From Micromonospora ferruginea (GTDB taxonomy: Bacteria; Actinomycetota; Actinomycetes; Mycobacteriales; Micromonosporaceae), in contig NZ_CP059322.2 in the NCBI RefSeq assembly GCF_013694245.2, positions 988,001 to 1,052,000 of the forward strand: 64,000 nucleotides of DNA. Reading direction: 5' to 3'. Shown one piece after another: positions 47,505-56,813 of the stretch. How positions within the stretch are numbered: the first letter of the stretch is position 1; every line of letters begins with the position of its first letter. Under the pieces are notes generated by a model. The model was not told where the DNA came from. It was given only the letters and a program-made list of their open reading frames with translations, and searched no databases. The position numbers and the translations under genes are program-made.

Positions 47505-50500
47505 ATGAAGGTCTACATTTCGGCCACCCAAAAAGACCTGCTGGAATATCGCGCTGCCGTGCACGCCGTGGCGCGTCGCCTGGAGATCGACGACGTCGCC
47601 ATGGAGGCGTACGGCGCCGACGTCCGACCACCACTCGACCGGTGCCTGGCCGACGTACGCCGCTGTGATCTCTACATCGGACTGTTCGCCTGGCGCTACG
47701 GATTCCGCCCACCCGGTCAGGAATCCTCGATCACCGAGCTGGAATACCGCGAGGCGCTCGCCGCCGGAAAACCCTGTCTGGTCTTCCTCCTCGCCGAGGA
47801 GACCCCCTGGCCGGTCGACCTGGTCGACCGGGGCGCCGACGGGGAGCGGATCGTGGAACTGCGCCGGGAGCTCAAGGAACGACACCTGTGCGCCTTCTTC
47901 ACCAGCGTCGACGACCTGACCGCCAAGGTCACCGCGGCGCTGGCCGACGTCCGCAGCGGACGTTCCCCCGCACGCGGACCCGCCGATCCGGACACCCACC
48001 TGCCCGAAGCGGTGCGCAGCCACTACTACAAGCAACTGGCGCTGCGCTACCAGGCCGTCCCGGTCGACGCGGTGTCACCCCGCCCCACCATCGGTTACCT
48101 CACCGTCGGGCTGCCGAAGGTGTTCGTCGAGCCCCGGGTGCACGAGGACGCCCGCCCGGAGATGCCGCTGGCCTGGTGGCGGTGGGCCGGCGCCATGCCG
48201 GGCGGCGACGCGGGCGGGCTGCCCGGCGTGGTGAACCCGGAGGAGGTCGAACGACTCTGGGAGGAGTATGCGGCCAAGGACGCCCTGGCGTTGTTCGACG
48301 TGGTCGGCGACCCTGGCCGCCGGACGATCGTCCTGCTCGGCGACCCCGGCTCCGGCAAGTCCGCGGCCGCCCGATACCTGGCCCTGGTGCTGGCCGGCGT
48401 CTGCGACGAACCCCGACTCGCGGCGCTGGACCGGTACCTGCCCGTGCTGATCGAACTGCGCTCCTACGCCGCGCACCGTGGCGACGGACGCTGCGACGGC
48501 CTGCTCGACTACGTCGGCCACCGCCACCAGCAGGGACTGACCGGTATCGACCAGGAGGTGCTGGAGTCGTACCTGCGCCAGGGCGGCCAGGCGCTCTTTC
48601 TCTTCGACGGCCTCGACGAGGTGTTCGACCCGGTTCAACGCGAGGAGGTGGCCGCGCAGATCGCCACCTTCGCCAACGAGTACCCGGGAGTGCTGTCGGC
48701 GGTCACCTCACGGGCGGCCGGCTACCAGCGACAGACCTTCGCCAACGCCGGCTTCGACCACTTCACCCTCGAAGACCTCGACGACGAGCAGATCACCCGG
48801 TTCCTCGACAACTGGTACCGCTACGTGATGCCCACCCCGACCGGCGAGGCGCAACGGCAACGACGACAGATCCTGGACCTGCTGCGCGACTCCCGGGCGA
48901 TGCACGAGATCGCCGGCAACCCGCTGCTGCTGATGCTGATGACCATCGTCGGTCGCAGCCATCCGCTGCCCCGCAACCGGCGCCGACTGTACGCGCACGT
49001 CACCGACGTCCTCATCTCCGAGTGGGACGTGACCAAACAACTGCGGGAGAGCCACGGCGACGTGCCCTCGCTGGACCTTCAGGCGAAGCGTCGACTCCTG
49101 TGCCACCTGGCATTCCACATGCAGTTCCGGGAATCGGGGCCGGCCGGCAACTATGTCGACTCCGACGAACTGGCCCGTATCTTCCGCGACCACCTCGTCG
49201 CGTTCTACGGTTTCGAGAACGAGCGGGCGCTCGCCATGGCCTACTCGATGATCGACAAATTGCGCCAGCGAAGCTTCATCCTGGAACGGTACGGACTGCG
49301 ACTGTTCGGGTTCGTGCACCGCGCGTTCCTGGAATTCTTCTGCGCCGAGGAGATCGTGGACAGGATCGAGAACGACCCCGGCGGCTGGGGCCTCGACCGG
49401 CTCCGCGTCCTCTTCCGCGAGCACTGGGCCGACCCGTCCTGGCGAGAGGTGCTCCGGCTCGTCGCCGGCGCCCTGCCCGCGCGTACCGCCAACGACCTGA
49501 TCACCCTGCTCGCCACCGAGACCGCCCGACCGTGGCCTCCGCTGAACCTGCCCGCCCCGCCCTGGAACCTCGTGCTTGCTGCGCAGTGTGTGGCCGAGAC
49601 CCCGCAGCCCGCCGAGCTGACCGACGCGGGCGACGCAGTGCTGCGCCGAGTCGTGCTGCTGGTCGAACACGGCATCTCCGCCGAGGATCCCAACCTGGCG
49701 GACCTCACCGAACAGGAACTGCTCTCCTCGATCCGAGCCCTCGGGCCGAGCTGGCCCGGCCGGCACACGTTCCTGAACTGGTACCGCCGCCGCGGTGTCC
49801 GGACGAGTTGGCGCTCCGGCTCCGCCTTCGCCACCCGGATCGCCGCGGCGCTGTCCACCACCGAGGAACACCTGGAGGAACTGCTCGTCCACGAGCTGCA
49901 GCGGGGCCGCGAGCGGCAGGCCCACCTCACGCTGGTCGCCGGGCTCGCCGAAGCGGCCGCCCGGCCGGACGCCACCGACGAGGGTCGCCGTCGGTACCGG
50001 GACATCCTGATCGCCCAGGCCCGGGCCGAGGTTTCCACCGCCGTGCGGCAGGCCGCCGTACGGGCTCTGATCACCCACTTCGGCGCCGACCCCGACTTCA
50101 CCGACGAGCTACGCGACCTCGCCGGTTCGCCCGACCCCGCGGTTCGTGCGCTGGCCGTACAGTCCCTCGGCGGTCGCGCGGACCTCACCGACGGTGTCCG
50201 CCACACCCTGCTCCGGGCCGCCGAGGACACCACCACCACGGTACGACGAGCCGCAGTCGCCGTGCTCGCCGCGCGCTGCGCCGACCTGCCGGACGCGCCC
50301 GGCACCCTCCAGCGGCTCCTGGCCACCGACCCCGACCCCGCAGTCGTGCAGGACGCACTGACCACCCTGCTGGCCCTGCCCGAGCACGCCGAGACGGCCC
50401 GCACCCGCGCGCTGCAGCGGATGACCGGTGACTCCCCGGACGAGGTACGGCGCTGCCTGGTGGCGAGACTGCTGCCGGGACGGCCCAGCCCGGAGGAGAT

Positions 50501-51719
50501 CGACCTGTTGCTGAAGCTGGCCGCCTCGGACGGCTCGGCGCGGCTCCGGGCCACCGCCGTGCGGCGGCTGGCGCTCGTGCCGGACCCCGACGGACGCTGC
50601 CGGGCCCGGCTGACCGACCAGGTCGAACAGGACGAGGACGCCTCCGTGCGGGCTGCTGCCGTGACCGCGCTGATCGATCGGGCCGGCGCCGACGACACCT
50701 GCCGGGCCGTGGTGGCGCGCGCGGCGCGCGTCGACGAGGACGCCACGGTGCGCCTCGCCGCGGTACGCGCCCTGGCCGAATCCCAGCCCGACCCGCGCAC
50801 CGGCGAACTGCTGCTGGACCGCGCCCGGCGCGACCCGACCGCGAGCGTCCGGCTCACCGCCGTCGACCTGCTCACCGATCGACAGCCGTTCGGCCACGCC
50901 ACCCGCGAACTGCTCATCAGCCGGGCCTTCGAGGAACGGGACGCGCTCGTCCGGCTGCGGGTCACCCGCAGCCTGGCCCGTCTCGCCGAACCGCCCGACG
51001 CGGAGGTGCGGGAATGCCTGGCCGAACAGGTGAGCCGAGATCCCGACCCGAACGTGCTGCGCGCGGCCGCCGACACGCTCGCCCGGCACGGCGAGACCGA
51101 GGGCCTCGTGGAGACACTGTGCCGGCGGGCCCGTCGGGACAGCTACGTCGGCATCCGGCTGGCCGCCGTCTGGACGCTCTGCCGGCACGGCAGCCCCGAC
51201 GTGGTGACCGACGTGCTGCTCGAGTGCATCGAGTCGGACGCGGACCCGGCCGTGTTCGACGCCGCGGTCTGCTGCCTGACCGAGCAGGGGACCGCCTCCA
51301 TGGCGGTGACACTGCGACTGATGCGGCGCCTGGCCGACCAGGACCCGGCGATCCGCGCCCGCATCGCCGCCGCGCTCGGCGAGCACTTCGGCACCGACCC
51401 CGAGGTGCAGGTGCTGCTGGTCGGGCTCGTGCGCGACGACCCGGCCCTGGAGGTCCGGCGCCGGGCGGTGGAACAACTCGGCGCGACCCTGGCCGGCCGC
51501 GTCGGGGTGCCGGAGCTGCTGCTCCGGCTGGCCGAGGACGACGACTGGGAGATCCGCCGGACCGCGCTGCTCGCGCTGGCCCGGCACCACTACCGGGACC
51601 GCAGGACCCGAGAGCTGCTCGTCCGGCTCAGCCGCCGGGAGGACGACGACATCGTGCGGCGGCTGGCCGGGCAACTGCTGGCCACGCTGCCCGACACCAC
51701 CCCCGACGACTTTCCGTGA
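47505..51719 (+). CDS. DUF4062 - NACHT NTPase - HEAT-repeat protein (NLR-like)
   Basis: The 1,404-residue protein starts with a DUF4062 domain (about 1-110, MKVYISATQKDLLEYRAAVH, CDLYIGLFAWRYGF). A linker and a NACHT NTPase follow (Walker A LLGDPGSGKSAAARYLAL near 278-287, Walker B ALFLFDGLDEV near 363, sensor-like SAVTSRAAGY). A winged-helix region is next, then from about 850 to the end HEAT-type repeats of about 31 residues (DATVRLAAVRALAE, DPTASVRLTAVDLL, DPDPNVLRAAADTLA). DUF4062-NACHT also occurs at the N-terminus of animal TEP1/NWD1. The ligand-sensing repeats and NTPase switch suggest a conflict or immune sensor. ATG 47505 has GGAG 10 nt upstream; TTG 47496 is too close to it. Confidence 0.88.
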   Translation: MKVYISATQKDLLEYRAAVHAVARRLEIDDVAMEAYGADVRPPLDRCLADVRRCDLYIGLFAWRYGFRPPGQESSITELEYREALAAGKPCLVFLLAEETPWPVDLVDRGADGERIVELRRELKERHLCAFFTSVDDLTAKVTAALADVRSGRSPARGPADPDTHLPEAVRSHYYKQLALRYQAVPVDAVSPRPTIGYLTVGLPKVFVEPRVHEDARPEMPLAWWRWAGAMPGGDAGGLPGVVNPEEVERLWEEYAAKDALALFDVVGDPGRRTIVLLGDPGSGKSAAARYLALVLAGVCDEPRLAALDRYLPVLIELRSYAAHRGDGRCDGLLDYVGHRHQQGLTGIDQEVLESYLRQGGQALFLFDGLDEVFDPVQREEVAAQIATFANEYPGVLSAVTSRAAGYQRQTFANAGFDHFTLEDLDDEQITRFLDNWYRYVMPTPTGEAQRQRRQILDLLRDSRAMHEIAGNPLLLMLMTIVGRSHPLPRNRRRLYAHVTDVLISEWDVTKQLRESHGDVPSLDLQAKRRLLCHLAFHMQFRESGPAGNYVDSDELARIFRDHLVAFYGFENERALAMAYSMIDKLRQRSFILERYGLRLFGFVHRAFLEFFCAEEIVDRIENDPGGWGLDRLRVLFREHWADPSWREVLRLVAGALPARTANDLITLLATETARPWPPLNLPAPPWNLVLAAQCVAETPQPAELTDAGDAVLRRVVLLVEHGISAEDPNLADLTEQELLSSIRALGPSWPGRHTFLNWYRRRGVRTSWRSGSAFATRIAAALSTTEEHLEELLVHELQRGRERQAHLTLVAGLAEAAARPDATDEGRRRYRDILIAQARAEVSTAVRQAAVRALITHFGADPDFTDELRDLAGSPDPAVRALAVQSLGGRADLTDGVRHTLLRAAEDTTTTVRRAAVAVLAARCADLPDAPGTLQRLLATDPDPAVVQDALTTLLALPEHAETARTRALQRMTGDSPDEVRRCLVARLLPGRPSPEEIDLLLKLAASDGSARLRATAVRRLALVPDPDGRCRARLTDQVEQDEDASVRAAAVTALIDRAGADDTCRAVVARAARVDEDATVRLAAVRALAESQPDPRTGELLLDRARRDPTASVRLTAVDLLTDRQPFGHATRELLISRAFEERDALVRLRVTRSLARLAEPPDAEVRECLAEQVSRDPDPNVLRAAADTLARHGETEGLVETLCRRARRDSYVGIRLAAVWTLCRHGSPDVVTDVLLECIESDADPAVFDAAVCCLTEQGTASMAVTLRLMRRLADQDPAIRARIAAALGEHFGTDPEVQVLLVGLVRDDPALEVRRRAVEQLGATLAGRVGVPELLLRLAEDDDWEIRRTALLALARHHYRDRRTRELLVRLSRREDDDIVRRLAGQLLATLPDTTPDDFP

Positions 51720-51761
51720 CGGAACCGCTCCTGATCGTCCCCGTCAAATACCATCGATGCC

Positions 51762-53546
51762 ATGACAGACCCGGTCGTCGGCTCGCCCCGCCAGACCGGA
51801 TGGTGGCTGCGGGGGCTGTTCGGCCTCATCGGCCTGACCGCCTTCGTCCTCGGCTACGTCGGCTTCGAGAGCCTGCTCCAGGCCCGCCCGGACACCGTCC
51901 ACGACCGCTTCGACGTGCTCTACTACGATCTGCAGCTCTTCGTGTTCGGCGCCGAACCGTTCCAGAACCCCGGCCCCTACCCGTGGCAGTTGCAGGTCGC
52001 CCGGTTCGCCGCCCCGCTGTTCACCCTCCTGGCCGTGGCCGAGGCCGGCCGCCTGCTCCTGGCCGCCGAGAGCCGCCGCCTGCGCGCCCGTCAGGCCCGT
52101 GGTCACGTCCTCGTCTGCGGCGACTCCCAGTTCGCCCACATGCTCGCCGACCGGCTCTTCGCCGACGGCGAGAGCGTCGTCGTCGTGCGCTCCACGCCCT
52201 TCGGCCCGCTGGAATACCGTCGCCGCCGCTACCTCGGCGTGGTCGGCGACCCGACCAGCCCGGAGGTGCTGCGCGGCGCCGGCCTGCCCCGGGCACACAC
52301 CATCTACGCCTGCGGCGAGGACGATGACCGCAACCACGCCATCGCCAACACCGCCAGCCGCCTCGTCCAGGACCGGCGGGAACCACCCCGGGTCTACGTC
52401 CTGGTCCACGACTCCGAGATGTGCCTGGCGCTCCAGGCCCGCCGGCTCGGCGCCGCCGGCTCCAGCCGGCTGCGACTGGACTACTTCCACGTCGACGACG
52501 TCGCCGCCCGCGCCCTGCACCGGCACCACCCGCTGCCCGACGTCACCGATCGATCCACCCGGGTGCTCATCGCCGGCACCGGCGCCTTCCGCCGGGCCCT
52601 CCTGGTGGAGACCGCCCGGCACTGGCGGGCCTGCCGCGTCGACGCGCCACCGCTGCGCATCGACCTGGCCGCCCCGGATGCCCGCCTCGAACTCGACCTG
52701 GCGACGGCGCGCTACCCGATGCTGAGCACCACCTGCCGGCTCACCGCACACGACATCGACTTCGACGGCGTGGTCACGCTCGCCCGGCTCACCCCAGGCA
52801 GCTACGACCGGATCTACGTCTGCGCCCCGGAGGAGGCGAACGGCCTGCAGTTCGTCCTGGACTCACCCGCCCTGTGGCAAGGCGCCCGGAGTTCGGTCTT
52901 CGTACCGGTCTACCGGCAGGCGGCGCTCGCCGCGGCGTTCCACGGCGACTCCCGCCACGACCTGCTCGACGAGGTGCACGGCAAGCTGCGCCTCTATCCG
53001 GTGCTGACCCGCGCCTGTGACGCCCGGTTGATCGGCGACGACCTCACCGAGCGGCTGGCCCAACTGATCCACGAGCGCTACCTGGAGGCCCAGCAGCGCG
53101 CCGGGCTGCGTCTCGGCGACGCGCCGGCGATGGTGCACTGGTCACGACTGCCGGAGTCGCTGCGGCGGGCCAATCGGGCCCACGTCCAGGACATCGCCGC
53201 CAAGCTGTTGGACCTCGGCTGTGTGGTGGCGCCCCGGCGCGGCGCCGGGGATCCGTCCGCCGGGCAGGCCATCGACGACCGGATCGAGGAGCTCGCCCGC
53301 CTCGAGCACGATCGGTGGTGTCGGGAGCGGCGCGGCGAGGGCTGGCGGTACGGCGTACGCCGCGACGACGTCCACCAGCGGCACCCCGCCCTGCGGCCCT
53401 GGGACGAGTTGCCGCCCGCACTGAAGGAACAGAACCGCGAGGAGATCCGGGCGCTGCCCGACGTGCTCTCCGAGAGCGGTTTCGAGCTCATCCGGCTGGC
53501 ACCCGCGGTGCCCGCGCAGCGGAGCGGACCGGCGGATGGCGAGTGA
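51762..53546 (+). CDS. Membrane TrkA_N (NAD-binding) - RyR-domain protein
   Basis: The 594-residue protein has two N-terminal membrane helices (about 12-35 and 70-92) without a K+-channel pore motif. A TrkA_N/RCK-like Rossmann domain follows (GHVLVCGDSQFAHMLADRLF near 112), with a second degenerate copy (RVLIAGTGAFRRALLVE near 264). The C-terminal RyR domain (about 455-575) has SRLPESLRRANRAHVQDIA, LARLEHDRWCRERRGEGW and HPALRPWDELP. In bacteria RyR and TrkA_N domains recur with SLOG and NACHT proteins in predicted nucleotide-signalling conflict systems. The gene overlaps the SLOG gene by 11 nt and follows the NACHT gene by 42 nt. Confidence 0.83.
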   Translation: MTDPVVGSPRQTGWWLRGLFGLIGLTAFVLGYVGFESLLQARPDTVHDRFDVLYYDLQLFVFGAEPFQNPGPYPWQLQVARFAAPLFTLLAVAEAGRLLLAAESRRLRARQARGHVLVCGDSQFAHMLADRLFADGESVVVVRSTPFGPLEYRRRRYLGVVGDPTSPEVLRGAGLPRAHTIYACGEDDDRNHAIANTASRLVQDRREPPRVYVLVHDSEMCLALQARRLGAAGSSRLRLDYFHVDDVAARALHRHHPLPDVTDRSTRVLIAGTGAFRRALLVETARHWRACRVDAPPLRIDLAAPDARLELDLATARYPMLSTTCRLTAHDIDFDGVVTLARLTPGSYDRIYVCAPEEANGLQFVLDSPALWQGARSSVFVPVYRQAALAAAFHGDSRHDLLDEVHGKLRLYPVLTRACDARLIGDDLTERLAQLIHERYLEAQQRAGLRLGDAPAMVHWSRLPESLRRANRAHVQDIAAKLLDLGCVVAPRRGAGDPSAGQAIDDRIEELARLEHDRWCRERRGEGWRYGVRRDDVHQRHPALRPWDELPPALKEQNREEIRALPDVLSESGFELIRLAPAVPAQRSGPADGE

Positions 53547-54048
53547 CCCCACCCCGGTACGCGTCGGCGTGACCGGGCACATCAACCTGACCCCCGACAC
53601 GGAACTGCTCGTCGCCGACGCGCTCCGCGCCGAGCTGCGCCGGGTCGGCGACCGGCCGGTGCGGGGCGTCACCTGCCTGGCGGCCGGCACGGACCAGGTC
53701 TTCGCGCGCACGGTCCTGGAGTTGGGCGGCACGTACGACGTGGTGCTGCCGGCCCGCGACTACCGGACCGCGGTGATCGCTGCGGCGCACCGGGCGGCGT
53801 TCGACGAGTTGCTCGCCGGGGCGGGCGCGGTGATCCACACCGGGTACGACCACTCGGGCACCCCCGCGTTCCTGGCGGCCAACCAGGAGCTGGTCCGACG
53901 GGTGGACCGGTTGCTGGCGGTCTGGGACGGAGTGCCGGGCTGCCACGAGGCGTCGACGGACCGGACCATCGACTTCGCGCGCGGCCTGGGCGTCCCGGTC
54001 ACGGTGCTCTGGCCCGCCGGTGCCCGTCGCACGTCGGCCGACACCTGA
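53536..54048 (+). CDS. SLOG-domain (LOG/TRPM-type Rossmann) protein
   Basis: The 170-residue single-domain protein starts VRVGVTGHINLTPDTELLVADAL. It has CLAAGTDQVFARTVLELG (the SLOG glycine/Asp site), VVLPARDYRTAVI and a C-terminal VTVLWPAGARR strand. SLOG domains bind or process nucleotides or NAD derivatives; relatives form the ADP-ribose-sensing part of TRPM channels. With the RyR and NACHT proteins it suggests production or sensing of a small nucleotide signal. It overlaps the RyR gene (ATGGCGAGTGA). Confidence 0.8.
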   Translation: MASDPTPVRVGVTGHINLTPDTELLVADALRAELRRVGDRPVRGVTCLAAGTDQVFARTVLELGGTYDVVLPARDYRTAVIAAAHRAAFDELLAGAGAVIHTGYDHSGTPAFLAANQELVRRVDRLLAVWDGVPGCHEASTDRTIDFARGLGVPVTVLWPAGARRTSADT

Positions 54049-54081
54049 CACGCCGACCGGACCGTGTGGTGGTGCCGGTGG

Positions 54082-54765
54082 TCAGGGGCGCCGGTCGGCG
54101 ACCGGGACCGTCGCACCCGTGCCCGGCGCGCCCATCCCGTGGTCGCGGGCCAGGGCGATGGCCTCGGCGCGGCTGCCCAGGTGCAGCTTGACCAGGATGG
54201 CCGAGACGTTGTTGCGCACCGTCTTGGCGCTGAGCCCGAGCCGGTGCGCGATCAGCGGGTTGGCCAGGCCCCGCGCGAGCAGGCCGAGGATCTCGCGTTC
54301 CCGCTCGGTGAGCTGCGGGAACGGGATGTCGGGGCGGGTGCCGAGCAGCGCGCCGGCGCGGTCGGCGAGCGGGGCGCCGAGGATCAGGTCGCCGCCGGCG
54401 ACACCCCGGATGCCGCGCTCCACGTCGGTGGCGGAGGCGCCCTTGAGGACGTAGCCGCGGGCGCCGGCGCGCAGCGCGGCGACCAGTGAGGCGTCGTCGT
54501 TGAGCATGGTCACCACGAGGACCCGGACCGCGGGGTGGTCGCGGCGCAGCAGCCGGGTCGCCTCGATGCCGGAGCCCTGGCCGAGGTGGAGGTCCATCAG
54601 GACGACGTCGGGGCGTACCCGGGCGACGAGGGTCAGGGCGTCGGCGGCGTCGGTGGCCTCGCCGACGCACTCGATGCCGGTGAGGGTGTCGAGCAGCGCG
54701 CTCATGCCGAGCCGGAAGACCGGGTGGTCGTCGACCACGACGACGCGGATCGGGGTGTCGCTCAC
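54082..54765 (-). CDS. LuxR/NarL-family response regulator
   Basis: The 227-residue regulator has a receiver domain (VVVDDHPVFRLGMSALLDTL, phosphoacceptor Asp in VLMDLHLGQGSG near 54, Lys in VLKGAS) and a LuxR-type DNA-binding domain (LTEREREILGLLARGLANPLIAHRLGLSAKTVRN). It is coupled to the upstream kinase gene by a 4-nt overlap. It converges on the SLOG gene with 33 bp between. Targets are unknown. Confidence 0.94.
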   Translation of the reverse strand: MSDTPIRVVVVDDHPVFRLGMSALLDTLTGIECVGEATDAADALTLVARVRPDVVLMDLHLGQGSGIEATRLLRRDHPAVRVLVVTMLNDDASLVAALRAGARGYVLKGASATDVERGIRGVAGGDLILGAPLADRAGALLGTRPDIPFPQLTEREREILGLLARGLANPLIAHRLGLSAKTVRNNVSAILVKLHLGSRAEAIALARDHGMGAPGTGATVPVADRRP

Positions 54766-56714
54766 GGTTGCTCCAGGGGGATGGTCAGGCAGACGGTGGT
54801 GCCGGGCGCACCGGCCGGGCCGACGGTCAGGGTGGCGCCCACCGCCTGGGCCCGTTCCCGCATCGCGTGCAGGCCGACGCCGCGGTCGGCCGGTCCGGGC
54901 GGCATGCCCCGGCCCCGGTCGGTGACGGTGACGCGCAGCAGGTCGGGGCGCTGCTCCAGCGTCACGGTGCAGCGGTCCACCCCGGCGTGCCGCTGCACGT
55001 TGCGGATCGCTTCGGCGGTGACTCCGTAGGCGGCGGTCGCGATCTGCTCCGGCAGCGGGTCCAGGGTGGCCGGTCCGTGCACCACGATCCGCAGGCCGGC
55101 CCGGGCGTGCTGGTCGCGGAGCAGGTCCAGGGCGGGGCGCAGGCCGCCGTCGGCGAGCACCGGCGGCAGCAGGCCGTGCGCCAGCTCGCGAACCTCCGCC
55201 GCGCGTGCGGTCAGCTCGTCGGTCAACCGGTCCAACAGGCTCTCCGCCCGGTCCTGGTCGCGGCGCAGCAGGTTGCGGGTGGCGGCCAGCCCCAACCCGA
55301 TGCCGCTGAGTGCCGGACCGAGGCCGTCGTGCAGGTCCCGGCGCAGCGAGCGGCGTTCCTCGTCGCGTACCTCCGCCAGCCGTTGCCGCGACCGGGCCAG
55401 GTCGCGGTTGGTGCCGGCGAGGTCCACGACGGCGGCGACCACCGGGGCGAGGACGGCGAGCGACTCCCGGGCCCGGGTGCCGAGCAGCTCGCCGGGCCGG
55501 GGCCAGGCGTGCAGGTGGCCGACCAGACGGTCGCCGCTGGTCAGCGGCACGGTGACCGGGGTGCCGAAGTCACTCGGCGGGGGTTGCTGCCCGTCCTCGG
55601 TGACCCGCACCTCGGCCAGCCGGAGCGCGGCGGCGACGGTCGCGCCGATGTCGGTGGTGCTGCCGACGCTGTGCACCACCTGGTGCAGCAGCGGTTCGGG
55701 CGCCTCGCCGTGCACCAGGCGGTCCACGCGTCGCTGCACCGCCTGGCGGACGGGTTGGAAGGCCGCCGCGAGCGCGCCGGTCACCACGAGCTGCGGCAGC
55801 GGCAGGAAACGCGGCAGCAACCGGTCGAGCAGGGCCACCGCGGCGCAGTACGCGGCGATCACCAGGGCGGTCATCAGATACCAGACGAGGGTGCGCCGGA
55901 CGGCCAGCCGCAGCCCCCACAGTTGTTGGCGTAGCACCACCACCGCCACCGCGACGGGGAAGAACGCCTGCGAGGCGAGCATCAGCAACGCGGGCAGGAT
56001 CGCCGGGACGGCCGGTGGCAGCAGCGTGGTGAGGAAGGCGAGGGTGAGCAGCCCACTGCCGGCGGTCGCCCAGCCGAGGCCGTGCCGCTGCGGCCCGGGG
56101 CCGCGTCGCCACCGCCGCCCCAGGCCGGCGCAGGCCAGCAGGCCGAGCCCGACCAGCGCGTACGGCAGCACGGGCGCCAGCGGTCGCAGCAGCGCGGCCC
56201 GGACCTCGCGCATCTCGGGCGTCAGCGGCAGCACGCCCAGCGGCGGCGGCGCGGTGACGGCGGCGGCCAGCGTGACCACCACGTAACCGGCGCCGGCGGC
56301 GACGGCGAGCCGGTCGATCCGGCCGAGCGGCCGGTCCGGCAGCAGCCAGGGCATGACCAGGACCAGTGAGTACAGCCCGGGCAGCCAGGCCCACTGGTGC
56401 AGGGCGGCGAGGACCGGCGGGCCGCCGACGGCGAGGTGCCACTGGGCGACGCACGTGGAGAGCGCGCTTCCGAGCGCCGCGGCGCAGGCGATGAGGGCGG
56501 GCATCCGGCTGCCGGTGCGTTGCCGGCTCAGGATGAGCCAGGCCACGGCGCCGTAGACGACGCCGTCGAGCAGGTCGACCAGGGAGTAGAGCTGGGTGGC
56601 GTCGAACGGGGGTGTCGCCGTCGCCCAGGCGGTGACCGCGCCGAGCGTGAGCAGGGCGGTGCCGGCGGCCACCGCCCACGCGGCCCACCGCCGGGTCCGG
56701 GATACGTCTGGCAT
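54762..56714 (-). CDS. Large NarL-type sensor histidine kinase with about ten membrane helices
   Basis: The 650-residue kinase has roughly ten hydrophobic segments in the first 330 residues, a GAF-like region (about 350-430), and a HisKA_3 helix with SLRRDLHDGLGPALSGIGLG (phospho-His near 465). The C-terminal ATPase domain carries EAIRNVQRHAGVDR, DRGRGMPPG and GVGLHAMRERAQAVG. The extended membrane domain suggests a membrane or cell-wall signal. The pair lies between the conflict operon and the large secreted protein. Confidence 0.93.
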   Translation of the reverse strand: MPDVSRTRRWAAWAVAAGTALLTLGAVTAWATATPPFDATQLYSLVDLLDGVVYGAVAWLILSRQRTGSRMPALIACAAALGSALSTCVAQWHLAVGGPPVLAALHQWAWLPGLYSLVLVMPWLLPDRPLGRIDRLAVAAGAGYVVVTLAAAVTAPPPLGVLPLTPEMREVRAALLRPLAPVLPYALVGLGLLACAGLGRRWRRGPGPQRHGLGWATAGSGLLTLAFLTTLLPPAVPAILPALLMLASQAFFPVAVAVVVLRQQLWGLRLAVRRTLVWYLMTALVIAAYCAAVALLDRLLPRFLPLPQLVVTGALAAAFQPVRQAVQRRVDRLVHGEAPEPLLHQVVHSVGSTTDIGATVAAALRLAEVRVTEDGQQPPPSDFGTPVTVPLTSGDRLVGHLHAWPRPGELLGTRARESLAVLAPVVAAVVDLAGTNRDLARSRQRLAEVRDEERRSLRRDLHDGLGPALSGIGLGLAATRNLLRRDQDRAESLLDRLTDELTARAAEVRELAHGLLPPVLADGGLRPALDLLRDQHARAGLRIVVHGPATLDPLPEQIATAAYGVTAEAIRNVQRHAGVDRCTVTLEQRPDLLRVTVTDRGRGMPPGPADRGVGLHAMRERAQAVGATLTVGPAGAPGTTVCLTIPLEQP

Positions 56715-56813
56715 GTCGGGTCCACTGTCTCAGCCCGCCGCAGTCGACGGGACCACCGGAACGGCGGTACTGAGGTGGCGGGCCGGCCGGGGACGACCGG
56801 CCCGCCACCGGGG

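Noticed and set aside
47888..50431. 847-codon plus-strand frame inside the NACHT gene
   Set aside because: Arg/Pro-rich shadow of the NACHT-HEAT coding frame.
49800..51700. Repeat-like DNA in the 3' half of the NACHT gene, considered as tandem repeat or CRISPR
   Set aside because: The periodicity is about 93 bp of diverged coding sequence, explained by HEAT protein repeats; there are no identical repeats or spacers.
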